From: Trebouxia sp. TZW2008
Taxonomy: Eukaryota > Chlorophyta > Trebouxiophyceae > Trebouxiales > Trebouxiaceae
Length of the DNA stretch: 64,000 bases
Reading direction: 5' to 3'
NCBI GenBank assembly: GCA_002118135.1
Contig: BDIU01000213.1
Location: forward strand, 1 to 64,000
A model generated the notes under the pieces. That model saw only the letters and a list, made by a program, of their open reading frames with translations, ran no database searches and had not been told where the DNA came from. A program made the position numbers and the translations under genes. Shown here piece by piece: positions 43,750 through 54,706 of the stretch (positions are counted from its first letter, which is position 1; each line of letters begins with the position of its first letter).

Positions 43750-46700
43750 ATGCAGTACTACACTAAGCAGCAGCTGCAAGGCGCTGGAGGCTACAGCCCG
43801 GGAGTGCGTGTTGGAAACTGGAATGAAGAGGTCAACCTGCAGGAGACAAAGCTCAAGGAGCTGCTGCTACGGCAACAAGAAGGGTCTTTGAAGTTGAACA
43901 AGTATATTTCGCAAGCGCTGTGGATGCGCAGCTTGCCCACCCGTCAGCAATCCTGCGGCTAAGTGCTAACTTGCTTGCAGATTTCAGCAGCGTATGGCTA
44001 TTGCGCTTCAGCCGGTCGCCTGTACCGTCGTCCGGGCAGATGGCCTTGTTCATTTCGGGGATGTACTTCAACTTGCAAACGTTGGATCGGCAGCTTTCCT
44101 GAACTGTGACATTGAGGACAGAGTAAGCACAAGCTGTTCACGCCTGATGCTTGTCACGCCTACCAGCTTTGATTGTGTGTCAATGGCTGCTCAGGACACA
44201 CGAGTGGGAGACTTCTCCTGTGCAGTCTCAGCATCAGCCAGCAATGGCTCAGTGGCATGCAATACCTTTCTGATTGTCAAGTACAGCCCAGCCCAGCCAA
44301 GCATATACGACAGAGAGTATTCAGGTCTGCCCTATGACGTGCTCATACGCATTGTTGCTTTTCACCACACAGTCAAGACCTTGAGTCTGTCCAAGTCAGC
44401 TAATCCATGGCATGCAAACAACTATCAGTCCTGCTAATTCCAATCCAAGGTGGAGACCAGCACCCATCCACCTGCACAAATCGTGCTGCAGATTTGTCAC
44501 TTCTGCATCCTGCGTCTTCCCTGCTGAGGTTCAACATATAGAACCCTCCTCAGTGTTGCAAATTGCCAGACGTCTTGTAAACACACTGTCTAGAAACAAT
44601 CATGCGTGGTATTTGTAGCAATCAGGGGCTTGGGATGAGCAGTGAGCTCATGCATGCGGCATGCATAGCACTGCGACTTGTTCAGTGTAGGTTGCGCAAG
44701 ACTCAAGCATCGTTTGTTGCTTGAACCACATGCCAGCTGCAGGCTTTCTCCCTGCATGTGCAGATGATGCTTTGCACTATGGACAGAAGCTGCGCATTGT
44801 GGCTAACCCAATGACGCAAGGGGAATGCCTAGATGGCTTGGGAGGAACTCGTCCTCTATACTTGTACTCTCGCCCTGTGGGCACCACCCATTTTGCTAAG
44901 TTCAGTAGACACCAACTGGTGGCTTTCACAGACAGAGCCAGCTATGACAGCGTATGGCAGGTCAGGTTTCTGCTTCTGTGCACGCTCTTGTCTGTATGCC
45001 CTCATGCTCAATTCCTATGACAGTGAGGTACGTATGAATCACTGAATGTCTACTCTTGCCCTGTGAACACCACCCACTTTGCCAAGTTCAGCAGACATCA
45101 ATTGGTGGCTTTCACAGACAGAGCCAGCTATGACAGTGTATGGCATATCAGCAGACCATTCTTTGCCCATGCACATACATTTGTCTGTACGTCCCCATGC
45201 TGGATCCTTATGACAGTGAAGGATACATGAATGGTTTGTTTGTTTGCCTGCTGGCCTGCTTGCCTGCCTGCTGCATTTGGCATTTCAGACACAAGCTGGT
45301 GGCTTTTACAGTTAGAGGTAGCTAAGACAGTGTATGGCAGGTCAGGCCTCTGCTTCAGTGCATGCAGTCCTCTGTATGAAGCCCTGCTGGGTCCCTGTGT
45401 CAGTGCAGTATATGTTGACTGGCTGGCTGGTTGGCTGACTGAATGGCTGACTGAATGACTGACTCATTGACTGGCTCATTGACTGATTGAGTGATTGTTT
45501 TGCCCCATATTGATTTCACTTGCTGAAGCATATCAGGGGTGATGCCAGTCTGCTTTGGCAGGCTCAATGCAAATTCCAGGTGTTTGCTGCTGTTCAATGC
45601 TTCCATGCTACCTGAATGAACAAGCATCAAACAGGTGTCATACATTTCAAGGTGCTTTGGTTCCCGCCACTGTGTAGTGCTGTGTCCTGCATGCAATTGT
45701 GTCATCTCACCACAATGTGATGTCTCAGAGGATGTGAGGTCTTGCAATCAGCACGCTGGGCTTGCAGTCAATTTGGCACAGGTCCTGAACGCTTTGGCAA
45801 GCTATGCTTATGTACTCATAAGCACAGCATATACGTACATTGACCATCGCCTCATAGGGCAACAAAGGGCAAATTATCTTCAAACTGCTGTACAACAGCA
45901 CGACTGCAGAGCGTCAGCAAGCACAGTGTAGCTACTGCGCAGCAGCTACATCAACGGCCTAGAGTTGTCTATAGCCTGGAATTTATGGTGTAGACATCTG
46001 CATCAGCATGAATGCAGATCTGTAGCAGGCACGCAATAGCCGTTGCACAACAGCTGCATCACCAGTTTGGAGTTGATGGTGCAGATAGTGGCAGTCGACC
46101 CTGGGCAGCGGGGGGTGAGTGAGGGGGTCCCCCTCATGGCTGGAGCCCCTTTCCTGCTGCAGCACTGTGCCACAAAGCAGGTCAGCCTTCCCTGTGCACT
46201 CCATACAGAATGAGTAATTGCAGCTTTTACTTGCTGCTTGCTCTAGCATTCTGTGCTGCTCTAGCATTCTGTGCTGCAAGTTTGGGCAGGTTCTTGCGCA
46301 AGCACCTCACTTGGCTGCTTCTGCAAGCGGTGCAAATTTGATGCGACCACAAACGCCAGCTTGTTCAATGTGCATCGCAGTTTGTACCAAACAATTTTAT
46401 GGTACAAGCTGCAAGATAACCTGAGGCGGCGTGTTGCTGAGTCATACATTGCTGCACTTCAAGCTCAAACCGCAGGTTTTCAGAGTCTGGCATATTCTGC
46501 ACCACATCCAAAACAGACTCAGGTTTGGCATGGACATTTGTCACCCCTTCTTGCATTGCTGGCAGCAAATGCAGTCACAATCTTATCAGCAATGTCAAGG
46601 CAGCTGGCCAATTGGTAGCGATACAGCTACGGCAAGCCATGCTGCAGTGGCTGTTAGCTGCAGTGAATCACAACACTCTTCATTTCAGTAAATGACACTG

Positions 46701-48816
46701 TAACTCTTTGCGTATTGGGTGTTGCGTATAGAATCGACGTATTGCGTATTGCACAAATTGCTGTGTTTCCCAGCGATTCATACTTCAAAATACTGCATGT
46801 TAAGCATTGCAAGAGTAGGCGGATTACGCGTGAGCGACGCGTCAGCGTTCCATTGCAAAATGAACCCACGTGTGATGATTTTCTTGGTTAGCTGCAATGT
46901 ATTCTGAGTGTGGGCCACGTGCAGGACTTGTGCTTGGAGGAGCACAGCTTTGTGAATGACTTTGGCAGCCAGCTAGAGGTGTCTGCTCACTCCAGCTTCA
47001 GCAAGAACCAGAAGAGTGTGTGTGACATGGAGCGCTTGGTATGCCAAACCTTCCATGACAGTGCATGCACATTCTCATCATTGCTGCAAATTTCGTTTTC
47101 TATTGCATTGGCTGGTACAACCCTGCGATAAGCTGTAGACTTATAGACTACTGATGTAGCTTATGATCTTAGACTTGTCGTGCCTTATCAGTGACTCCAG
47201 ACCCAGAAGCATTCTGAGACCCTCGCAGTTTCTGCATAGCACCCAAAAGCTTTCAACACTGTGACGGGCCTTTGGCAGGGTTACAGTCAAAAGTTTATGT
47301 CAATCAGAGGGACAAGAAAAGAGAAGAAGGCGGAAAAGAAACCACAGTGTATGCCATTAGGCGGTATACAGGGAATCTTTGTGAGCAGAAGCAGCTCAGC
47401 AAAATGAGGCTGTTGTATGGCCTACAGGAACACGGGTGAGGCATACCTGTCTCCTACCTCTCGTTTGCGCGGGCACAGGTGTCATTTCAATCAGTCAGAA
47501 GCAGCTCAGCATGCATGCGCGCATGTGAGAAAGCGCTGCATATGCAGGGCCGAACACAGGGGCAGCTTGACAAGGTGGAAGGGGAGCCCAACCACTGGAC
47601 CTTCCTCACAGGCACCACCGTTGCCACCCTGCCTGCTGTCAGGTGAGTCATGGCTTTCAGCTGCTTATGGTCTCTGGCACGCTTGATAGCCATTCTCTGC
47701 TGCGCTTTGCATGTGCATGTGTGATGTTTGGGCTGTTGATGGTCTTAGCTCAGGAGCAAACAGCATGCCAGCTATCCTGGTCAGCACTGGTAAAGTACGC
47801 TTTGCAAGAATGCCCGTCCACCACCACTACACCCTCCTGACCATTGACTTGCGAGTGCATTGTTGCCCGCGCGCTTTCATGCATCGTGATGCTCCTTGGA
47901 TGTCAGGCTACAGCGTTATTGGCATTGGAAACAATTGTTGTCAGGTCATGGTAAGCTTCAAAAAGTTGAAGTGTGTCATGTTTGGCAGTGATCAAGGTGA
48001 AGGAGCCCAGATGCTGATCAAGATGATAGCACGGTCAGCAGATGCAGGCCCTGGAGGCTGGGTTGGCCTCAAGCGCAAGCTGCTGCACCTGGATGTTGAT
48101 GGCAGCGGTGCCGTCAATGCTGAAGGTGAGAGGGTGATACATGCCAAGCATTGATACACCAGAGCCATGCTCGAATGCTTGCCAAGAGTAAATCTGATAA
48201 TAAGTGCAGTAGCAAGTTCTTGTAGTTCTGGCATGTCCAGTAGGTCATCTGCTGCATGATTAGATTGGTCACACAGGTCAACATCAACATGCAAGGCAAC
48301 AAAAGCTGCCCTCATTTCTGTGGATCATATGCTGCAAGATCAGCTTGGTCTTACGGGTCAGCATGCATGTGATTCACAGCTGCCATCGGTTCATACGTCG
48401 CATGATCAGCTTGGTCTCAGCAATCAACATATACGTGAAGCACAGCTGCTGTCAGTCCAACATGTCACATGCTTCATGATCAGCTTGGTCTCAGCAATGA
48501 ACATGCATGTCAAGCACAGCTGCCATCAGTCCAGTATGTCATATGCTGCATGATCAACTTGATCCCACAGGTCAACATGCAAATACAACCCAGCTGCCAG
48601 CAAGTTCATTTGCATGGCGTGCTTCTTGAAATTTCGGTTGTATGAGTGACTTTGTTGACTGCAGACCTTTCCATCACTCTACGGCACGCTGGCCTGTGCC
48701 TGAATGGAGGAGAGCTGCAATGTTTAGCCAGGCAGTGGCCAACTACGCACAGTGATCAGATAGATGTACTGGCATTGGTCCAAGCCATCGAAAATGCGTT
48801 CTGTACTGAGTTCTAG
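43750..48816 (+). CDS. CFAP161: Cilia- and flagella-associated protein 161 with C-terminal EF-hand region
   Basis: A microtubule inner protein of axonemal doublets. Exon 1 (about 43750-43902) reads YSPGVRVGNWNEEVNLQE, very close to the animal CFAP161 N-terminus (YGPGVRIGNWNEDV). Next: 43980-44122 FQQRMAIALQPVAC, DGLVHFGDVLQLANV (matching DGYIHYGDKVMLVN); 44192-44326 DTRVGDFSCAVSA and NTFLIVKYSPAQPS; 44765-44960 LHYGQKLRIVANPM, FAKFSRHQLVAFTDRASYDS; 46904-47038; and 47551-47642 VEGEPNHWTFLTGT (matching VEKPRNHWMLVTG). Then 47949-48125 ends in an EF-hand loop DVDGSGAVNAED completed across a phase-1 intron, followed by 48664-48816 (LRHAGLCLNGGELQCLARQW) and TAG. Animal CFAP161 ends soon after the NHW block, so the EF-hand part is an extension; it could be a separate gene if 47642-47949 is not an intron. 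The 46.9 kb exon is the weakest. Confidence 0.82.
44862..45410 (+). repeat. Three tandem copies of a CFAP161 exon end (one real, two decayed)
   Basis: The true exon end (44862-44960) codes GTTHFAKFSRHQLVAFTDRA. A second copy (about 45047-45146) repeats TTTGCCAAGTTCAGCAGACA, loses the donor (GGCAT for GGCAG) and has a TGA just upstream. A third (about 45277-45344) keeps only CACAAGCTGGTGGCTTTTAC, then a TAA, and a GGCAG|GTCAGG donor. Downstream intron words (TGACAGTGA...ATGAAT) repeat as well. Period is about 190-225 bp. Confidence 0.88.
45418..45500. repeat. Simple repeat of TGGC/TGAC tetranucleotides
   Basis: A run of GGCTGGCTGG, then GACTGAATGGC and GACTGACTCATT words. It is microsatellite-like, in the CFAP161 intron. 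Confidence 0.8.
48243..48602. repeat. Five-copy tandem repeat, unit about 68-72 bp, in CFAP161 intron
   Basis: Each unit contains GCTGCATGATCAGCTTGGTC, then TCA(C/G)(A/C)(G/A)GTCAACAT-like, GCACAGCTGCCATCAGT and a CATATG or CATACG. The central units are best conserved and the outer ones more degenerate. No exon relationship found. Confidence 0.8.
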
Positions 48817-49081
48817 CTTCAATATTGTACAGTCCTGTCAAGTCAGATTCAACTTGTCAACTGGAAGGGCATCCAAGGCGCTTTGCAACATTATGTCCTA
48901 TGATGCTTGGTGGCTCAGCATAGCACTGCATAAAGGCTGAAGCTTTGGATCACTGAGTGGATGGCACACTGCAACATCGTTTGCTTTTGGCCCAAAAGCA
49001 CCCTTGAGTATCACCATGCTGTGCAATGCATTGCAGTACTGCAACTTAGGTACCCTAGTACAAAAGCATCAAAAGTTTGCA

Positions 49082-50669
49082 TCAAGCTTTGCCTTCCCGC
49101 ATCTTCTTCCGTAATCGCTTTTTCTGAGCTGCACTCAGACCAGCGCCTGCACCATCATCTGCATCAGCAGCTTTGCTGGAAGGTGCAGCAGCAGCAGCAG
49201 CAGCAGCAGTAGCAGCTGGTGCTACGCTAGTCAACGCAGCTGTGGGTCTCAGGGCAGGTGCTGGTTGCCTGCTTTGAGGTGCACCACCAGATGGCATGGG
49301 GGTTTGATAGCCATTTGCTGATGGTTGGCCCTGCCGCTGCTGTGAAGGCGCTGCATTTTGGGATTTGTAGTGCGGAACTACTGATGCAGGCTGCTGCTGC
49401 TGAGAGGCTGACTGAGGCGCAGCTGAAGGTCGCATTTGCTGCTGCCTGCACACATCCAATCAGTGAATAGAATGTACAGTCCAGGGTAGGGAACAGAATG
49501 AAATCATTGGGCTTGAAATTACAGGTTAATGTGTCTAGCAACAAAAGGCAACTGATCAGAGTTTGCCTCAAATAGAAGGAAAATGTCCTGCTGATGCAAG
49601 GCTGGGCCACACAAGCTCTGTCTTGACATCGCCTGGCTTAGTATGTTTTCTAACTTTGAAGCAAAAGGATGAAAGAGGCCAACAATTGATGCAAATCACT
49701 GTCTGCAGCTTTGCCGACGGTGCCAGAACATGCTGCTCCACACCATGTTCGGCACAAGAATATGACAGCATTTGCTACAAGCCGAGCCAAAGCAGTACTG
49801 CCCGCATCACTGTATGGACAGCCCACTTTGCACGTTTGACCAAACACAGATTGTTTGCAATACCCTGTGCTGGCAACAAGGCTTTTACCTGTTGCCGTTG
49901 GGCTGCTGGCCTGCATTTGCATAGTTGGGAGCAGGCGGTCGGGGTAAGGCCTGCCTATTTGCAGGCGCCTGACTTGGTATTTGGCTTGTGCCTTGTCGTG
50001 GTGGAGCTGCATTGCTGTAATGGCTTTGAGGTGCAGGTGGTCTAGCAGGACCCCTCGAACCTCCATTTGCCTGTGTGGACACTTGAGTCAAGAAAACATG
50101 AAGGCACCGCAACCTGCTCTGAAGCATGATGCTTTCACTGCAAGTCATGGCAAGAGTTCATGGGAAATGTTGGCACACTGCGCCAAGGCATACCGATCCA
50201 AGGCATACCTGAGGCGGGTGAGAAGCAGGAGCAGCGGCCGGCTGTGGCGCAGGCCTTTGAGACGGCTGTGCTGCACCATCGTACTGCTGGTACTCTTGTG
50301 GGTACTCAAGGTGCTGCAGGAACAAAAGAGACGCAGCGTTGGGTAAAATTTGTTATTGCACAATATGACGCTAAGCAGCAGCTGCAGTGAGCTTGAGCGG
50401 GCTATGCGTTGACGTTGAACGTACCGCCACAGTAGGCGGTTGCATCTGGACTGGCTTTTCAAAAGGCCGTTGAGGAGGGAATTGAATGTACCCAGAGCCG
50501 ACTATGTTTGGGTTCTGCAGGTGACATAGCTGCTTCTGCGTATGCCGAGGCAAGGAAGCGAGTGCACGCAAAGCCATGCACGAGCATGGATCAAAGTCTG
50601 CCTTCCACTCACGTCTATGCGCATGGTCTGGGCATCGATCCTGTCTTGGTCGGTGTAATACTGCGCCAT
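49082..50669 (-). CDS. Intrinsically disordered Gln/Pro/Ala-rich protein with basic C-terminal motif
   Basis: Family not recognised. Exon 1 (50613-50669) gives MAQYYTDQDRIDAQTMRID; exon 2 (50425-50514) NPNIVGSGYIQFPPQRPFEK and PVQMQPPTVA; these join in frame with clean GTGAGT and CTGCAG signals. Further exons near 50220-50330 (YPQEYQQYDGAAQPSQRPAP), 49880-50080 (PPAPQSHYSNAAPPRQG and PRPPAPNYANAGQQPNG) and 49082-49445 (QSASQQQQPASVVPHYKSQ, a poly-Ala run from a GCA/GCT microsatellite) follow. The end is a conserved-looking basic helix, LSAAQKKRLRKKMREGKA, then TAA. There is no folded domain. The composition and the K/R-rich tail suggest an RNA-binding or RNP-granule scaffold, but this is inference. 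It is head-to-head with VPS26. Confidence 0.55.
49186..49211 (-). repeat. Coding GCT/GCA microsatellite (poly-Ala)
   Basis: A run of about eight AGC units on the plus strand codes the poly-alanine tract of the disordered protein. Length polymorphism would be expected. Confidence 0.85.
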
Positions 50670-51086
50670 GTTGACCTAGCTTTGTCAGATCTCGGCTACG
50701 CAGTTAAGTGGGCGCTGTTGCATTCATCGCTTCGAGCATTGCAATCTTAATGTCAAGCTTAGCACGAGGGGCGCTTTGTGGAATCGACCCTACTTGCCGC
50801 CCTGGCCAAGGGCCATCTGGTGCACATTCTCTGCATTCTTTTGCGGATGCATGCACGCTTCGTCGAATACACACGACAAACGTTTCGAAGCACCTGCTGC
50901 ATTGTACGAGATTGCTGCATGCCCATCATACAGCGCCCGAGACAGGGACAATTGCTCAGCACCCTTGCCGAGTGCCATCAGCTGATCGTACAACCGATAG
51001 TTGATACGCATAGCGGAATTGAACAATCTAGTGTTGCTGCGTAGATTAGCTGCTCGAAAGTTGACAGCAGCTTGCTGCGTCCACCC
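50670..51086. promoter_or_regulatory. Divergent intergenic region, disordered-protein gene / VPS26
   Basis: About 417 bp lies between the two start codons. Open frames in it have no homology I recognise. Promoters for both genes are expected; no clear TATA box is seen. Confidence 0.45.
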
Positions 51087-54006
51087 ATGGTATGCTGCTA
51101 TGTTGGGAACCTGTTCATCACCAAGATTCGTGCAGCTACTCACCGTCGAGCTCGGACTTGCCTGCAGAAAGGGTTGTTTGGGGGGTTGGCACTAGGGACA
51201 CATGCAACTATCCAGCTCGAGTTGAAAAGAGCAGACAGAAAGCCCGTCAAAGCAGCCACTATCAAGGGAAAAGGCACTGAGACAGAGCAGCTTCCCTTGT
51301 TCACCAACAAAGATAGTATTGTAGGCGAGGTGAGAGCCCAGGGGCAGCTGCTGTACAACAGCCGGTGGGACTTGAACAAACTTGTGCTCATGTGCTGCAG
51401 ATCAAAGTCGCCAACACTCCTGGCAAGAAAGTTGAGCACCAAGGCATCCGTGTTCAGCTGTTAGGTCAAATAGAGCTCAAGACTGAGCGAGGCAGCCCAC
51501 AAGACTTTTTGGCTTTAGGTGATCCCGATGTCACACTTACCACTATGCAAGATGTGACAACTTCTGTATTTGCAAGTTCGTGCTTACTTCTGCATATCCA
51601 GCCTAGGCCACTCCACCACCTGTGCAATGTGCTGCATGCATCTTGCATATGCAGTTTGCTGATGCAACACCAAAGCATTGTATACATGAAACTTCACTCC
51701 CCGCACTAGGTTGACAATAAGTATCATTCAATGACAACTCAATGACATGATCAGGGTGGCTTCCCCCTGGCACATCCATCACAGCCTTGCCAGCTGGCTA
51801 AGGATGTAAAATCCAGTTCCTCCTTCCGCACATCATCTCATGCATTGCATGGTGCTTTGCAACGTCCACATCTGGCACATGCGATGAGACTTGTTGTCTC
51901 CCTGAAGCTTGTAAAGAGCTCCTCCTGCTCCTCCTCCTGTACAAAGTTTGCTCTGCTGTGATGCAGTGAGAGATTTGGCGCCGCCAGGGGATTTGACCTC
52001 GTTGCAGACATATAGCTTTGAATTCAATGATGTGGAAATGCAATACGACTCTTACAGAGGCTTGCAGGTCCGTCTCAGGTGCGCCACAAGGGCATCCATA
52101 GTCACGTTTCACCTGTGACCAGCTTGTAATGTTCACCCAAACTTGCCCTCAGGCCCCCATAGCTTCAATACAAGCAGCTTCTCAGCTTTGCAACAACCTG
52201 TTGAAGTCCATACGTGCATCTCGTCTTTGACAAGCTTGTGCTTTTCACCAACCTTGCTGTCAAGCCAGCTTAGGTGCAGTACAAGCGTTTGCTGCTCTTT
52301 GCAACAACCCCTTGACACAGCGTTCAGCAACCATGATGCAAAAGAGCTGCCTTGAGCTCTCTTTCAAGTCAGCTCCGGCAAGCAAGCAGCTTTGGGCTGT
52401 GCAAGTAATGCATTAGCTGTCCTGTAAATATTGCTGTGCACATCCTGCTGTTTGCCTTTGCAAGTACTGCAAAGCTGTCCATGCAAATGCAGGTATCTGT
52501 TGCGAGTGACGGTGGTTAGGTCGTATGGGACTAGTGTGGTGAAGGAGTTTCCCTTCTGGATACGAAACACAGAAGATGTACCCCCGCCCCTTCCTGGCCC
52601 CCAGCCACCCATCAAGGTGATGCCTCAGCTTTTCTGGTCATGTCTTCTCTTATCTTCTCTTTTTCTTGACAATTGCAATCATTGATGTGAAATATCTGCT
52701 TTTCTTGAACATAGCCGTTTTGGGTGTGCTGTAAAGCTGTGCATGCTGCTGCTGCTGCTGCCTGCTAGGTCAAGTAGCCGCAGCTTTAGCAAGTTGCTTG
52801 CACGCATGCTTTAGATGCTCTTGTGTGTTGGTTCAGTTCTGCACTCTACCATCCTCACAGGCGCCGTCTTGTGAGCTCCTTGTAACATTTCAGTGAAGAA
52901 TTGTTTGAAACAATGATTGATTGGTTGATTGATTTGACAATTGTGCTCGCACCAGCGCAAAGTAAGTAACAGGGGTTAGTTCAATGATTGGATGACAGCC
53001 CAGCATGCCTGATTTCCAGTAAGGTAGTTGTTCAGCAGTGACTTGTTGCGTCACAAAGTGGTGACAAAATGCTGATACACCTGTGTGATGCTCCGCGGCG
53101 CCTCCGTGAAGGCTCAGCAGCATATGCTGTGATTTATCATGCATCACGTGACAGCTGTCAGGCAGCTGGAGTAGTGCATTGAGCCGTAGCAAGTGACAAA
53201 ATCTTCTGATGTGCGAATGATTTGATCATTGGATTTGTCATCATGTATCTACTCAGTCCTTCATATGAACTGTTTGTGATGTAATGCAGATGGAAGTGGG
53301 CATTGAGGAGTGCTTACACATAGAGTTTGAATACAACAAAAGCAAGTATGACATGAAGGACACAGTGGTGGGCAAAATATATTTCTTGCTGGTGCGGATC
53401 AAGCTAAAACACATGGAGATAGAGATCAGGAGGCGAGAAACAATTGGATCTGGGTCACATGCGCGGAATGAAAATGAGACCCTAGCCAAATATGAGATAA
53501 TGGATGGTGCACCAGTCAGAGGAGAGTCCATACCTATCAGGTAAGCAATGATGGTGCATTGGCAAAAAGTTTTCATGCACTTGTTCCTCTGTACGTCAAG
53601 GCTGACTGCTTGGTCTGACCCTGACATGGTCATAGCCAGCAATGCAATGCATGCTGACGTTGAGCCCGTCATTTGCACTATGCAATTGAGGCATGGTATT
53701 AAGTCGGTGCTTCCAAGTTCCCAATATTGTAGATTGCAAGCTGATTGCATTGGATGCAGGCTGTTCTTGTCACCATATGATTTGGCGCCGACATACAAGA
53801 ACGTGCATAATAAGTTCAGCGTCAAGTACTATCTTAACCTAGTGCTGGTGGATGAAGAAGACCGACGATACTTCAAGCAGCAGGAAATTGCTCTTTATAG
53901 AGCTTCAGAAATACCTAAGCCTGCTCCTAGCCCACAAGCTGCAAGCCCTCAGGGGAGTGAAAAGCAATTAGAGCAACAGCCAGCAGAAACACAGGACAGT
54001 GACTGA
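51087..54006 (+). CDS. VPS26: Retromer subunit VPS26
   Basis: Arrestin-fold subunit of the retromer cargo core, acting on endosomes in retrieval of membrane receptors. The start is ATG 51087-51089, followed at once by an intron (GTATGC...CTGCAG, 51090-51167) and exon [20 protein letters not shown], aligning to the plant MNYLLGAFKPACNISITF. Then [33 protein letters not shown] (about 51430-51480), [20 protein letters not shown] with [16 protein letters not shown] (about 51963-52080), [20 protein letters not shown] (about 52500), [57 protein letters not shown] (53289-53540), [20 protein letters not shown] and [20 protein letters not shown] (from about 53768). The C-terminal Pro/Ser/Gln tail is longer than in plants. 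Every conserved block is present and in order. Confidence 0.96.
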
Positions 54007-54706
54007 GCAACAAATTACAAGCCTTCTGAGCTTCATAACTTTGTTCAATTTTGACATGACAGTACCTTGCTGACAAGCTAAGACATTGCATGACTTAACA
54101 ATGGCACTTCACAGAGTGTCTGGTCAGCAGATCTTTATTGCAGAGGCGGCAGTGGTCAATTAGATCTATTGGCACATAGCTACATATGCATACGGCAGCA
54201 AATGATTTCACGTGTTCATGGCTGCATCTGGGATGTTGCATTCGCTTTCATGGTCGTCGACCTGATTTGCTGATGTTGGGCAAAGCTTGCGGTCAACAGG
54301 ATGTGAAACCCTTTTTGCTAGCAGAACAGGCGGCCCACAAGTCATTTGCCTTAGAAGCATGTGCATTGACTTTCGAACTGACGCCTGTCCACTCCTCACC
54401 AGCCACCTTCATGCAACATTGCCTCCAGGCTACCTGCATTGCACCCGGGGTCAATCCCTTTACTTGATATGTTGACCTGCCCAATAGCTCTATCACTGAA
54501 GGTGCGCACCCATATATGCAGTCAGCAAGACAAGCGAGTCAAAGGGCATGCAGGTCCATTGGCAAAGCGGACATGCACCCAGAACGTGCAACGCGTGACG
54601 CTAGTTGAGAGCTTGATGTTGCAAAGCCATGCATTGACCCTGCAACTTGCCAAGTGCTGACATGCATCAGTGGACAAGACCATGCAGTTAGTGGCAAAGC
54701 TCTTAC
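54007..54706. other. Convergent 3' region, VPS26 / vasohibin
   Basis: No gene is clearly supported. It contains both 3' UTRs and probably the unresolved last exon of the vasohibin gene; two short minus-strand frames (about 54430-54620 and 54293-54496) are possible but match nothing I recognise. Confidence 0.35.

Noticed and set aside
48243..48602. CRISPR-like array
   Set aside because: The spacers are as similar to each other as the repeats, there are no cas genes, and the window is eukaryotic.
53253..53825. Minus-strand open frame of 190 codons
   Set aside because: It is antisense to conserved VPS26 exons and only reflects their codon pattern.
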